Shown here piece after piece: positions 34,876-44,583 of a stretch of DNA of 64,000 nucleotides. This DNA comes from Trichomonas vaginalis G3 (lineage: Eukaryota; Parabasalia; Trichomonadida; Trichomonadidae): positions 8,742,001 through 8,806,000 of the forward strand of contig NC_067205.1 in NCBI RefSeq assembly GCF_026262505.1, read 5' to 3'. The notes beneath the pieces are model-generated. The model did not search any database, was not told the origin of the DNA, and was given only the letters and a program-made list of their open reading frames with translations. Position 1 is the first letter of the stretch. Each line of letters begins with the position of its first letter. The translations under genes and the position numbers were made by a program.

Positions 34876-36294
34876 ATGTCAAATCTAGGTCCTCATAGGG
34901 AAGGATTTCGTGGATTACCAAATGCAGATAATGTGTATGCATATACAACAACAGGCGATCAAAGCAAACTTTTCGAACCATCTGTAATTTCATTTAATAA
35001 AGTTTCTGGCAATAATCCAACAGTTGTCATCAATCCTGATTCAAAGTTCCAAACGATCGATGGATTTGGAGCTGCTATTACAGGTTCCACAGCATATAAC
35101 TTAAAACAAATGACTCAAGAAGCAAGAGACAAGTTCCTTAAAGATACATTCGATCCAGACACAGGTATGGGCTATTCTTTCATTCGTATTTCTATCGGTT
35201 GCTCAGACTTTTCTCTCAAAGATTTCACAGAATGTGATAAAGAAGGAATTGACAATTTCGCTCTTGATTCCGAAGATACAGACATTATCATCCCAATTAT
35301 ACAGCAAATTCTCAAGATTAACCCTTCTGTTAAAATTATTGCAACTCCTTGGACTCCTCCTATTTGGATGAAGGTTTCAGACCTGTCCACCCTTAGAAGA
35401 CATAATTCCTTCATTTCTGGTTACCTTGATCCAAGACTTTACCAAGAATATGCTACTTATTTTGTCAAATACGTCCAAGCAATGGCCAAATACAATTTTC
35501 ACATCTACGCCATCACATTACAAAATGAGCCACTTAATAAAGGCAACTCCGCTTCTTGTTTCATGGGCTACGAGCAACAAAGAGATTTTATTAAGACAGC
35601 TCTTGGTCCACAGTTCGCTGCAAACAACATTTCGACAAAGATCATTATTTACGACCATAATTATAACTACGATAACATTGTTACTCAAGAACATTATCCA
35701 GTTCACATTTACGATGACGCCGAGGCTAATAAATACATTGATGGTGCTGCTTATCATGCTTATGGTGGTTCCAACACAGAAATGGACTATGTTACTAGCA
35801 AATATCCTAATAAGAATTTATATTTCACAGAAATAGCAATTGGCGAATGGAATTACAATTTCCAGGGCGACTTGATGTGGAATACACGTGAAATCGGTAT
35901 TGGAACCCTTAATAAAGGCAGCAAATGCGCAATCATGTGGAATTTGCTTCTTGATACAAACCATGGACCATATCGTCCAAATGGATGCTCCAATTCCTAT
36001 GGAGCAGTTGATGTTAAAGTTCCTGGTTACTCAGAGCTCATTTACAGGTCTCATTACTATGATATGGCACATCTTTCCAAAGTTATTAAGCCAGACTCCA
36101 TCAGACTTGGAACAACAGTCTCAGGAAGCTCAAATGTCTATGCTACATCAGCTATTAACACAAACGGATTCATTGGCGCTGTTTTACTTAATGATCAGGA
36201 CCAAGACGTCACTGTTTCAGTCCACTGTGGCTCCCATGCATTTGATGTCCCGATGTCAAAGAGATCTGTTGTTTCCGTCATTTGGAAACAATAA
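34876..36294 (+). CDS. GH30 glucosylceramidase-like glycoside hydrolase
   Basis: A 472-residue protein with the (beta/alpha)8 fold of GH30, which hydrolyses beta-glucosyl or related linkages such as glucosylceramide. Visible: QTIDGFGAAITGSTAYNL (the family's start of the barrel), WTPPIWMK, acid/base Glu in ITLQNEPL (about residue 216), nucleophile Glu in YFTEIAIGEW (about residue 319), and the beta-side domain near the end (VLLNDQDQDVTV). Family members are usually secreted, yet no signal peptide is present. A stop codon lies two codons before the ATG and no other frame upstream encodes one, so the 5' end may have been replaced when the 702-bp repeat arrived. Otherwise intact. Confidence 0.85.
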   Translation: MSNLGPHREGFRGLPNADNVYAYTTTGDQSKLFEPSVISFNKVSGNNPTVVINPDSKFQTIDGFGAAITGSTAYNLKQMTQEARDKFLKDTFDPDTGMGYSFIRISIGCSDFSLKDFTECDKEGIDNFALDSEDTDIIIPIIQQILKINPSVKIIATPWTPPIWMKVSDLSTLRRHNSFISGYLDPRLYQEYATYFVKYVQAMAKYNFHIYAITLQNEPLNKGNSASCFMGYEQQRDFIKTALGPQFAANNISTKIIIYDHNYNYDNIVTQEHYPVHIYDDAEANKYIDGAAYHAYGGSNTEMDYVTSKYPNKNLYFTEIAIGEWNYNFQGDLMWNTREIGIGTLNKGSKCAIMWNLLLDTNHGPYRPNGCSNSYGAVDVKVPGYSELIYRSHYYDMAHLSKVIKPDSIRLGTTVSGSSNVYATSAINTNGFIGAVLLNDQDQDVTVSVHCGSHAFDVPMSKRSVVSVIWKQ

Positions 36295-36483
36295 ATGAAA
36301 AAAAATTAATTTTAAATTTTAATAAATAGTTTCAAATATATATTGAATTTCCTCATATTTCTTCTGAACATAATTATCTAACACAATATATTATGATTTG
36401 AAACATTATACACAATCAGAATTTTGATTTTCTCTTTTTTTAATCTATAACCTTGTACAATGAAAAAAAAAAAAAAAAAAAAT

Positions 36484-36606
36484 GGTAGTGGGGCTTCCAG
36501 GGGCTGCGCCCCTTCTAGCCCTGATGATGTTTAGTATAAATGAAGTTTTTATTCGGAAAATTGTTAGTCTTCTGGTGTGAATTCGGAGGACTCTTCTTCT
36601 TCCTCC
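36484..36606 (+). repeat. Polinton left terminal inverted repeat
   Basis: Starts GGTAGTGGGGCTTCCAG and pairs with 61750-61871. A central hairpin (36499-36513, AGGGGC-TGC-GCCCCT) differs in sequence from the right one but keeps the stem. The last codons of the first minus-strand gene lie within it. Confidence 0.9.
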
Positions 36607-37535
36607 TCCTCTTCTTCCTCTTCTTCGTCATCGTCGGCGGAGTGGAAGAGGACGTAGTTCATCCAAATTCTGTATGGACGTCCTGATTTGGATTTAAATG
36701 AGATGGACATATTTTGTGTGAGTGTTATTTCAGTTTCGATAAAGAGTTGGTGTGCTGGTTTGAATATATGTTCGACGTAGGAGAATTTGTGCAACTCATC
36801 TTCTCCCAATTCTGTATTGATACAGACTTCGATGAAGTCACCACTGAGAATGTCTTCACCTGTGGGCATATCCACAACAATTAAATGAACGACACAATAG
36901 TTGTGAAATTCATTAGTAGGAAATACTGTTGCAGGCGTATTATATGAGGGGAAAAATGTTTTTTCTTCCCCAAATTCATCTGCTACTTCATCTTCATCGT
37001 ATCCGTTGTTAAAAGCTTTAAATTCATGTACAATTTGAGCAAATTGTTGACGGAGATTTGGTGGCATACGTAAGCAAGCTTGTAACAATGTCCTACCTTC
37101 CACACACTCAGCAAATATGGGAAGGTAGGAACATATAATGTCCGTCAATTGGTCCTGGTTGGGGACCAATTGACAGAGTTTTGTGTATGCCGTTATTGTT
37201 TCTTTAACGGTATTTGTGTAGATACGGTTATATGGAGTATTTCCCTGGTTGTTAAGGGAAAAATACTCATCCGATTGTAATTTCAATCTTGACCTCAACT
37301 CTTTGTTCGGTATTCTTTGGTCTATTCTTAGAGCTGTATTTGTTCGTGCGGGCTGTGATTTTAAAACATTCGAGTCAAGTTTTAATTGCTTCGAATTGGA
37401 TGTCGATTTGAATTGGGAGTCTTTTGAGTTCTCCTGAGCTTGGTTCTGTATTAAAGACTGAATAGCAGTGTCAGCTTCTTGTTTTTCGAGATAGTATTCT
37501 ATTGAATTGGGCTTCACTGTTCGAGACGCGTACAT
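36564..37535 (-). CDS. Polinton protein with acidic tail, unknown
   Basis: 323 residues, start at the ATG at 37535 (MYASRTVKPNSIEYYLEKQE). The first 100 residues are polar and probably disordered. Residues 130-290 look like a folded domain with alternating strands (NYCVVHLIVVDMPTGEDIL). The end is a run of Glu (about residues 303-316) closing with SSEFTPED. That ending lies inside the terminal repeat and reappears in the other repeat. Function unknown; an acidic carboxy tail is common in virion and DNA-mimic proteins, but this is not evidence of either. Confidence 0.7.
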   Translation of the reverse strand: MYASRTVKPNSIEYYLEKQEADTAIQSLIQNQAQENSKDSQFKSTSNSKQLKLDSNVLKSQPARTNTALRIDQRIPNKELRSRLKLQSDEYFSLNNQGNTPYNRIYTNTVKETITAYTKLCQLVPNQDQLTDIICSYLPIFAECVEGRTLLQACLRMPPNLRQQFAQIVHEFKAFNNGYDEDEVADEFGEEKTFFPSYNTPATVFPTNEFHNYCVVHLIVVDMPTGEDILSGDFIEVCINTELGEDELHKFSYVEHIFKPAHQLFIETEITLTQNMSISFKSKSGRPYRIWMNYVLFHSADDDEEEEEEEEEEEESSEFTPED

Positions 37536-37632
37536 TATGAAAAATGAAATGTTTTTTTTTCGGACTACTCATAGAAAAGTTTAAAATAAACCGTTTTCGT
37601 CAACGGAGACCCCCTCTATTTTTTTATTTTAT

Positions 37633-37899
37633 TTAATAGTTACCGTTGGAAAACCGTTCCATCTCAAATATTGAATGAACTATAAACGTTTTTTGTTTTC
37701 TATATATACTTTTTTGTCCAACGGTAAAACTTTTTACACAACGGTTTTTGAGAGTCGTCGCCGTTGACTTTTTTTGTAGAGCACTCAAAATAGTATAACT
37801 TTGTCCGGACAAGTAAGGGTCTATCGTCGCTACAGGAAAAGTTACAGGCGTTCCAAGGAAGTATGCTTTGAGAAGCCTTTTTCCCTTATAGAATGACAT
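37633..37899 (-). CDS. Small Polinton protein, unknown
   Basis: 88 residues (MSFYKGKRLLKAYFLGTPVT), basic, without clear motif. The ATG lies about 110 bp from the start of the large plus-strand gene at 38009, so the two are divergent. Not recognised. Confidence 0.5.
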   Translation of the reverse strand: MSFYKGKRLLKAYFLGTPVTFPVATIDPYLSGQSYTILSALQKKSTATTLKNRCVKSFTVGQKSIYRKQKTFIVHSIFEMERFSNGNY

Positions 37900-38008
37900 A
37901 GGACGGTTATTTTACAAAACTGACAACACTTTGACCGAGTAGTTTTTTGTGCTGAACAAAAAGTGTCATATAAACATATGTCAAAAACCGTTTTTTACTT
38001 CACTTAAA

Positions 38009-41000
38009 ATGCCACGTAAGCTACGTAAGAATATACGTAAGAGGAAGAGAGCATTGAAACATCCAATAGTAAAACTGACACCACAACAACAGTTGCAACA
38101 ACAAATGATGAATGACCCCACTATGTTGCAACAAATGTCAAGCAACCCTATGCTTTTAAACCGAGTTATTGGTGCACAGAGTGGAGGTTTAAGAGCGGCA
38201 CTTTTAGCGAAAATGGCAGGCTATGGTGGAGCTGCAGACGGAACAGCTTATAACCCTCAAAGTCAAATGAATTTGAGTTCACTCAAAAATCAAATAACAG
38301 ATGTCAAAAAGTCAAACATAGACATACAGAAACAAATAAGTGAAAACGAAAAGAAACTAGAATATGACAGACACACAAAGAAACTCAATGAGTTAAACGT
38401 AGAGAAAAAGAAGAAAGAAGAACAACTGAAAGAACTAAGTACAGAGGAATATGCGAAAAAAGTGTCAGAAAAAGCAGCAGAAGTAGCAAAAATGGAACAA
38501 GATGTCATAAATTTGAAAAACCATACTACTCAATATAAAATACTGAAAGATGAAGAGATAAAACAAAAAGCCCTGAAGACATATATGGATAGCGATGAGT
38601 ATAAAAAAGAAGTTGAAGCAAATGTAAAGGCAGAAAAACTTTTACAGTTGCAAAACCAAACCGTACAGTATGAAAACTTAGCACAAGAAAGTAAAAATAA
38701 CGACGCGGCTATGCAAAAGGCAATGAAAAGCGCAGAATATATAAAAGCTAACAATGACTGGTTAGATGCCCAAGCCAACGCTAAAGCAGCCCAACTCATA
38801 GGGTCAATAAGGACAAAAATACAAGCGGATGAAGATAGTTCAAATGAAGCTTTAACAAATGCTGACTTTAAGAACGCTTTCGAAGCTCTTCATAGTAAGG
38901 TGAAACAAGTGAACGACTTCTCATCTGGAAAGAAACTGAAGTCTGAAGGTTTCGACAAAGAGTTAAAAGAAGTAGCACAAAATATGACGAAAATAACAGA
39001 TGCAGCAACGAGACAGGCAGTTCAAAGTGCCTATGACGCCGTTAGAGCAACTGTTGTGAAAAGTCAAGAAAAAGAGTTACAACAGACCAAAACAGACCTA
39101 GTAAATGCTTTCTTAAAAACGAAAAGTCAGGTAGGACATTACGCTGCAGATGGAACATATGTGCCAGCTGGTGGAACTTATATACCACCAAACCCTCCAA
39201 GAGAAGCACCTGCACCAGGACTACCTAGAACATTTACATCGTCACATGGACACAGACACAGGCATGCACAACAACCAGCACAACAACCACCTCCACAACC
39301 AGCACAACAACCAACACAACAACCAGCACAGCAACCAACAGTTCAAAACCCTGCACAACAACAACCACAAACAGAGCAAGGACATAAAAGAAGTAGAGAA
39401 CAAGGAAACCAAGAATTCTTAAAAATGCTTAAAGAAGAGTGTGGTTTCCCAGATACTGTTGACTTTAGTGACAGATATAAAGAAGCTATTAGAAAGTTCA
39501 AGGATGGAAATACTGACCCGAACCTATTTAGCTTTATGGCTCAGCACCAAAACGGATATAATCTCAAACCTGGAAAATACAAGCTCGCTAAGGGATATGA
39601 TTTAATAGCATATCATCCAAATGACATGGATGAATTTACTCCGAGATATTTGATGTCAGAGCTAAATGACAATTCAACTTTCGTCATGAAACGCGTAAAA
39701 AATAGAGACGGAACGAAAGAACAAAAGCTTATGAATGCGGATGACGTAGATAGGGAAATTGTTGAAAACGGTCTCGGAATATATGAAATGCCAGCAGATG
39801 AGGTACAAGAAACTCCACAGGAAGAAGTTCAGATACAACCAGACATGGAAGAAATAGTTCAGCAACAACAGCTAGAAGAGCCTGAAGGAAACGAACAAGT
39901 CCTTCCTTTGGAAACTAACTTCACAGAACTAGATGAAGATTTGGAACAGCCGAAAAATCTTGACCCTCAACAAGAGTATGCGGAGAATATGGAATATTTC
40001 CAAGAGTCTAAAAAAAATTCGGCTGACATAGTAGAAGAATATCGAAAAATGTTTGCCGACATACAAAAGACTCCAACATCAGATGAAAATATCCAGCATA
40101 GAATGGAAGAACTGAAAAAAAATGTACACAAATACAACAACCCTTTTTACTTACGAGCATTTAACGTTCAATCTTCGGATGAACTCGGTGAAAATAAAAG
40201 GTTAAATTTCAAGAAAACATATAGAAATGAAACATTGTTTAAAGTTCATTCAGAACCTAACCAAGATGGAAACAAACCTACTTTTGTTTCTGCAGACGAT
40301 GGAACTACAATGAGATGGGGTCATAAAGCTAATCCGGATAGGTGGTTCATAAACTTACAACCACAATTCCAAGAAGTTGTAGACGCAATGGAAGTCAATG
40401 GTGAACCAGATATAGCTGGTATTTTCAGCGCGGCTTTAATGCCATTGAAAGATATGAAAGATGCAGATATTTTGGACCAGTATGAAATGAACATGGCTGA
40501 TGGAAATATAACACCTGACGTTCTAGAACATTTATCTCAAAGAACTACACAGAACCATAAAGATGGTATATTTGGTGAAGAGTTTAGAAAGAAAGTTAGG
40601 GAGAGAGAAGGAAGAGAACCTATTGTACATGACCTTGCAAACGAAAGTTTACAAAATGTCATAAAAACTTACTTTGCAGACGATGAATCGAGAAGGGATG
40701 AATATTTAAGAAAACTCAAATGGACAGTACCAAATGAAATGTTAGTATTGAAAAACATGTTCCTTGACAAAATAAAACCAACTACAGAAATAAACGACGC
40801 AAGACTGAAAGATTGGGTAAAAGCTTTCCCATTCACAAAAGATATAGTTGGTAACATGGAAAGAAAACCAGAATGGCTACAAAAACATATATTTGGAAAC
40901 GAGCTTATTCCATATGGACAGGCACTGTTTGAAGCGCTTGAACCGGAAACTCAGGAAAGAGTCATGCAAACAATACGCGAAGACTCAAATACAGACTATG

Positions 41001-41209
41001 ACAAACTCTTTCTAGGATATAGGTTACCTGAGATGGGCGACCAGAGCCAAAAGGCAAAAAGGACATGGGAAATTTGCAACATACTAGATGAACATAATGC
41101 AAAGATGCAACAACTTCAAGCAGAGGGCAATGAAGGAAAAAGAAGAGTTAAAAACTCAGTCAGGAAGAAAGTAAAGCTTGGTCGGAGTGGGTTCTATTAT
41201 GACATATAA
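38009..41209 (+). CDS. Large coiled-coil, Gln-rich Polinton protein
   Basis: 1,066 residues from the ATG at 38009 (MPRKLRKNIRKRKRALKHPI, strongly basic start). I prefer this ATG because TTTTTTACTTCACTTAAA precedes it. Residues 20-80 are Gln/Met-rich, 90-370 predict as long coiled coils (Lys/Glu heptads), and 420-490 are Pro/Gln repeats (AQQPTQQPAQQPT). From about 500 on there are folded parts of unknown type, and the end is basic (RRVKNSVRKKVKLG). It sits directly before the major capsid gene on the same strand, which suggests a structural or scaffolding role. That role is inference. Confidence 0.75.
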   Translation: MPRKLRKNIRKRKRALKHPIVKLTPQQQLQQQMMNDPTMLQQMSSNPMLLNRVIGAQSGGLRAALLAKMAGYGGAADGTAYNPQSQMNLSSLKNQITDVKKSNIDIQKQISENEKKLEYDRHTKKLNELNVEKKKKEEQLKELSTEEYAKKVSEKAAEVAKMEQDVINLKNHTTQYKILKDEEIKQKALKTYMDSDEYKKEVEANVKAEKLLQLQNQTVQYENLAQESKNNDAAMQKAMKSAEYIKANNDWLDAQANAKAAQLIGSIRTKIQADEDSSNEALTNADFKNAFEALHSKVKQVNDFSSGKKLKSEGFDKELKEVAQNMTKITDAATRQAVQSAYDAVRATVVKSQEKELQQTKTDLVNAFLKTKSQVGHYAADGTYVPAGGTYIPPNPPREAPAPGLPRTFTSSHGHRHRHAQQPAQQPPPQPAQQPTQQPAQQPTVQNPAQQQPQTEQGHKRSREQGNQEFLKMLKEECGFPDTVDFSDRYKEAIRKFKDGNTDPNLFSFMAQHQNGYNLKPGKYKLAKGYDLIAYHPNDMDEFTPRYLMSELNDNSTFVMKRVKNRDGTKEQKLMNADDVDREIVENGLGIYEMPADEVQETPQEEVQIQPDMEEIVQQQQLEEPEGNEQVLPLETNFTELDEDLEQPKNLDPQQEYAENMEYFQESKKNSADIVEEYRKMFADIQKTPTSDENIQHRMEELKKNVHKYNNPFYLRAFNVQSSDELGENKRLNFKKTYRNETLFKVHSEPNQDGNKPTFVSADDGTTMRWGHKANPDRWFINLQPQFQEVVDAMEVNGEPDIAGIFSAALMPLKDMKDADILDQYEMNMADGNITPDVLEHLSQRTTQNHKDGIFGEEFRKKVREREGREPIVHDLANESLQNVIKTYFADDESRRDEYLRKLKWTVPNEMLVLKNMFLDKIKPTTEINDARLKDWVKAFPFTKDIVGNMERKPEWLQKHIFGNELIPYGQALFEALEPETQERVMQTIREDSNTDYDKLFLGYRLPEMGDQSQKAKRTWEICNILDEHNAKMQQLQAEGNEGKRRVKNSVRKKVKLGRSGFYYDI

Positions 41210-41225
41210 ATCCAACTATTCTATA

Positions 41226-41232
41226 TTTTTAC
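41226..41232 (+). promoter_or_regulatory. TTTTTA(C/T) box of the capsid gene
   Basis: TTTTTAC 10 nt before the ATG at 41242. The same box, TTTTTAC or TTTTTAT, sits about 7-20 nt before most core genes of this Polinton and is absent from the accessory block. Confidence 0.5.
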
Positions 41233-41241
41233 TCATATGAA

Positions 41242-42849
41242 ATGTACGCCGCTCAGAATATAACGCCAACAGTTTTGGATGCCATGAATGGAAATGTTTC
41301 CGAATGGTATAACGAATGCGACAATGCCATTAGAAGGTCAGAAATAGTTCCTGGAACTTACGAATATACAACTGCTGTTTCTTATGGAAACGTAGGTGAG
41401 TTTGGAGAAGGTTCTTCAACAACAGTAGATATTGCTTGCGACAGGTTTCATATAATTTCTATTGACAACTCTTTCTTATACGTGGAACAAGACATTGAAA
41501 TAAAACCTTCTGCCAAGTTGTCTGACAAGAAAGGTTGCAATGGAATTTTCTATGTCGGATACCAATATGCTCCAGAAGTTTTCATGGGATATAAGATATA
41601 TTCTAACTCTGACTTAGTTCAAACAGTAACATGGGCAAACTATGAATGGTTCGCTTTGAGAAACTCAGTACAACCACAAGCTAGAGAACAAACAGACCAG
41701 TATGCCACCATTGAGAAAATAAGAAGACTTGACCCTAACGTTCCAGGAGTTTATGTTGACCTTTCTGGACAAACTGCAGCAGCAGTAACCAAAGTAAAAC
41801 TGAAACTTAGAGTTCCTTTGTCATCTTTCCTCATCTTCAGGTTTTTAAGATACTTGCCAAACTGGGCAGGAAAAATTTCTATCGAACTTACTCCAAGCAA
41901 AAATAACTTAGTCATTGCACCAACACAAGACCCATTCACTCTTACAGAAGTAGTGGGAACAAATAAAATGTCATTCGCCGACTTTTGCAAAAACAAAGTT
42001 GACTTAGACTTTGGTTTCTCAAACCTCAACACTGAAGTAAACTATTATTTCAATGCTGCTGGAGATGCTTGGGACCCAGTTAAGTTCACATGCGAAAAGT
42101 TTGAATGCAAGAGAATAGAAAGCAGACTTGCAGTCTATATGTTGGACCCAGATATTTCAAATGCTTTAGCTGCCAAATATATTGCAGTTCCACTTATGTT
42201 CCCTATACACCAAATATCTGTCAAAGACTTTGCAGGTGAAGTTGGAAACCAAAGTGCTGACCCAGGTGCAAGAACAGATATTGCTTTAACAACTGCAATG
42301 AAACATGCAGATACTATGTTTGTACTGTTCAGACGAACTATAAATGACTATTCTTGCTTCTACAACCCTGGTATTAAATACCATATAAACATAGATGGCA
42401 AATATTATCCAAGAGAAGAATATTCTACAGTTGAGGATATGAGGTCATACAACTTGACATTAGATGCTATGAACTTTAACAACAACTTCACAACAACCAT
42501 TAACCCTGAAATGCAAAGTTCTATTATGCCATATGTGAAAGTATGGACTCATACAGGAGGTCAAAAAACTCAATATACAAATGGAGACCGTTCAAACTTT
42601 TGGCTTGGCATTCCATTTGCTGACTCAGAAGACTTTATGGGTGGTATTTCAACTGTTGGTACAGTTCAAATACAATATACTGGTGACAGAGACGGTCCAG
42701 ATGAATTGAGAGCAAAGAAGTTTACAAAACCAATAGCACTTTTCACGGAAGATGCTCTTTTGAAGATTCGTTCGATGAAACCTGCTGGGGCTCCTCAGAT
42801 TGGCATAACGACAGCTTCCATCGAGCAGATTTTGGCAGCAGGTCAGTAA
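41242..42849 (+). CDS. Probable major capsid protein (double jelly roll)
   Basis: 535 residues (MYAAQNITPTVLDAMNGNVS). The length and the beta-rich pattern in two halves fit the double-jelly-roll major capsid proteins known from Polintons. The site, between the large structural gene and the penton candidate near the helicase, fits too. Segments such as FRFLRYLPNWAGKISIELTP and NFWLGIPFADSEDF look like capsid strands and loops. No catalytic motif. The family is inferred from pattern and context; I could not compare structures. The 3' end overlaps the convergent gene by about 107 bp. Confidence 0.7.
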   Translation: MYAAQNITPTVLDAMNGNVSEWYNECDNAIRRSEIVPGTYEYTTAVSYGNVGEFGEGSSTTVDIACDRFHIISIDNSFLYVEQDIEIKPSAKLSDKKGCNGIFYVGYQYAPEVFMGYKIYSNSDLVQTVTWANYEWFALRNSVQPQAREQTDQYATIEKIRRLDPNVPGVYVDLSGQTAAAVTKVKLKLRVPLSSFLIFRFLRYLPNWAGKISIELTPSKNNLVIAPTQDPFTLTEVVGTNKMSFADFCKNKVDLDFGFSNLNTEVNYYFNAAGDAWDPVKFTCEKFECKRIESRLAVYMLDPDISNALAAKYIAVPLMFPIHQISVKDFAGEVGNQSADPGARTDIALTTAMKHADTMFVLFRRTINDYSCFYNPGIKYHINIDGKYYPREEYSTVEDMRSYNLTLDAMNFNNNFTTTINPEMQSSIMPYVKVWTHTGGQKTQYTNGDRSNFWLGIPFADSEDFMGGISTVGTVQIQYTGDRDGPDELRAKKFTKPIALFTEDALLKIRSMKPAGAPQIGITTASIEQILAAGQ

Positions 42850-43162
42850 GTTGTTCTTGAACTGACTTCTCTCCGTCAAATATTGACAGTACGCCAGTTT
42901 TGACATAATATTGTAAGATAAACTTTCCTTTAGAAATATCGGTCAGTTTTGTTGTTATATTTTTGTCTGCTTCAAGAACTTTCACCATTTCAGTTATACC
43001 AACTTTCTTTGCTTTATGAAAATATTTTGGTTCAGCAAATATTGCTATTCTATAACATTTTCCATTGTTTGTATAAAGAACTATTCTGTCAATGAACTTG
43101 TATTGTTTGTGTGTGTAAACTTTGTTCTGCTTCAATTCGAAGAGATACTCAAATACGTCCAT
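42743..43162 (-). CDS. Small Polinton protein, convergent with capsid gene
   Basis: 139 residues (MDVFEYLFELKQNKVYTHKQ). A compact alpha/beta-looking domain over the first 100 residues, then a polar tail (SEEPQQVSSNESSKEH) that overlaps the end of the capsid gene. Its start is only 18 bp from the divergent start at 43181. Not recognised. Confidence 0.6.
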   Translation of the reverse strand: MDVFEYLFELKQNKVYTHKQYKFIDRIVLYTNNGKCYRIAIFAEPKYFHKAKKVGITEMVKVLEADKNITTKLTDISKGKFILQYYVKTGVLSIFDGEKSVQEQLTDLLPKSARWKLSLCQSEEPQQVSSNESSKEHLP

Positions 43163-43180
43163 CTTTTTATTCTAAGTAAA

Positions 43181-43762
43181 ATGTCATTTCCGAAAAATAG
43201 AAGCGTAAGTGTTTCAAAAGGTTTAATGGCGATGGCAGATGTGAAGTTAAATTCACCAACTCAAACAAACAGTCAAAGTGTTGTTGTCAATGTCAAAGAA
43301 AGAGATGTTGAAGTGGGGAAACCATACGAAGACGAAGATGGTATAACAATAGTTCCTGTAAAAGAACAACCAACATACCCTGAAGTTAGCAGAGACTTAA
43401 GTTCTGTTGCAGATATTCGAAACGACTACCAACAACTTAAAGACAAACTTAAAACTCAGGAGAAGATTTGTCAAGCTTTGGGTATAATGTTAAACTTGGT
43501 CGAACACAACCCTGTAAAAGTGAACTCATATGTCATCGCACCTCATGAAGTTTTGAAAGAACTATTGAAACTTTTGACAGAGGCAGACGATATAAACATC
43601 AAAGAAATAGAACCCGACATTGCTTGCTGTGGTGTTTCATACAATGTCATTGACAAGATATACGTTATGAAAGGAGGTGAAACGTTGAACTTAAAATATA
43701 GTTTCCCAGACGTCATAAAAATATTTGACGACCACAACATTTCATTAAAATTTACTTGCTAA
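43181..43762 (+). CDS. Polinton structural-region protein, unknown
   Basis: 193 residues from the ATG at 43181 (MSFPKNRSVSVSKGLMAMAD). I choose this start over the upstream frame because TTTTTATTCTAAGTAAA lies just before it and the upstream part is the antisense of the neighbour. The first 60 residues are polar; the rest is a helix-rich domain (LKDKLKTQEKICQALGIML). Four bp separate it from the next gene, suggesting joint expression with the penton candidate. Confidence 0.6.
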   Translation: MSFPKNRSVSVSKGLMAMADVKLNSPTQTNSQSVVVNVKERDVEVGKPYEDEDGITIVPVKEQPTYPEVSRDLSSVADIRNDYQQLKDKLKTQEKICQALGIMLNLVEHNPVKVNSYVIAPHEVLKELLKLLTEADDINIKEIEPDIACCGVSYNVIDKIYVMKGGETLNLKYSFPDVIKIFDDHNISLKFTC

Positions 43763-43766
43763 GTAA

Positions 43767-44555
43767 ATGGCAGAAGACATAGTGGTTTATACTATTACGA
43801 CTAAAAACCCTGAGTCATATAATTCTATAACAACAAACTTACAAAGTCCTCAAGGACGATATTGTAAACTAACCTTAAACACAATGACGACTAAAGCCTG
43901 TTTTGCTCTTTTGACACCAGAAGACTTTATTGTTGTGAATGGTAAAAAATACTCCTTTGAAGATACTTACTCAGATATACCACCAACAGGTTTTGTTGAC
44001 TTATTTAATACTTTACGTACGAGTGTAACATGTGCTGCAACTAGAGCAGGTTTCATTATGTTTGGATGTCCGACTGAGTTTACTATAAACGATATGAGCT
44101 ATAATACAAAACTTATTTCTGGTTTTTACTACCAACAGTTTCCTATAACAGGAAAAGGTGTCATACAAGGAATGTCTATTCCATTGACATTAAGCACACC
44201 AATCTTATATATTGTTTCAAACTTAGGTTCAAAGTGTTATTCGAATGTCGACAGAAACTATTATGACCAAAAGATACTTATGCGTATAAACAATACTTTC
44301 TCTGCTGGTTTGCCTATTGTTCATTCGAATGCAGAATTTTCAACCTTAGTGAACTCAAACACTTTGGCAAGTATAACGTTGACATTAGTTGACGCAAACT
44401 TTGTTCCTGTAAAACTTTTATGTCCTATGTATTTGTCAATGACGGCAGAAAGTTTCGAATTGGAAGATGCAACTGGTGAAAGTATTGTATTACAAGAACA
44501 ACTTCAACAACAAATAGCTCAAGAACAACAAATGGAACAACAAAGTCAAGAATAA
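43767..44555 (+). CDS. Candidate minor capsid (penton) protein
   Basis: 262 residues (MAEDIVVYTITTKNPESYNS), beta-rich throughout. The first 110 residues are one beta block and the second holds GMSIPLTLSTPILYIVSNLG and LASITLTLVDANFVPVKLL. The tail is Gln/Glu-rich (QEQLQQQIAQEQQ). Polintons encode a single-jelly-roll minor capsid protein of about this size near the major capsid gene, and this is the best candidate by length, composition and position. Homology not testable here. Confidence 0.55.
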   Translation: MAEDIVVYTITTKNPESYNSITTNLQSPQGRYCKLTLNTMTTKACFALLTPEDFIVVNGKKYSFEDTYSDIPPTGFVDLFNTLRTSVTCAATRAGFIMFGCPTEFTINDMSYNTKLISGFYYQQFPITGKGVIQGMSIPLTLSTPILYIVSNLGSKCYSNVDRNYYDQKILMRINNTFSAGLPIVHSNAEFSTLVNSNTLASITLTLVDANFVPVKLLCPMYLSMTAESFELEDATGESIVLQEQLQQQIAQEQQMEQQSQE

Positions 44556-44583
44556 AAATAATATTTTTTTTATTTTTATAAAA

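Noticed and set aside
37949-38008. Upstream extension of the large coiled-coil gene from a GTG
   Set aside because: The ATG at 38009 is preceded by a TTTTTTAC box and begins a typical basic start; the extension is leader sequence.
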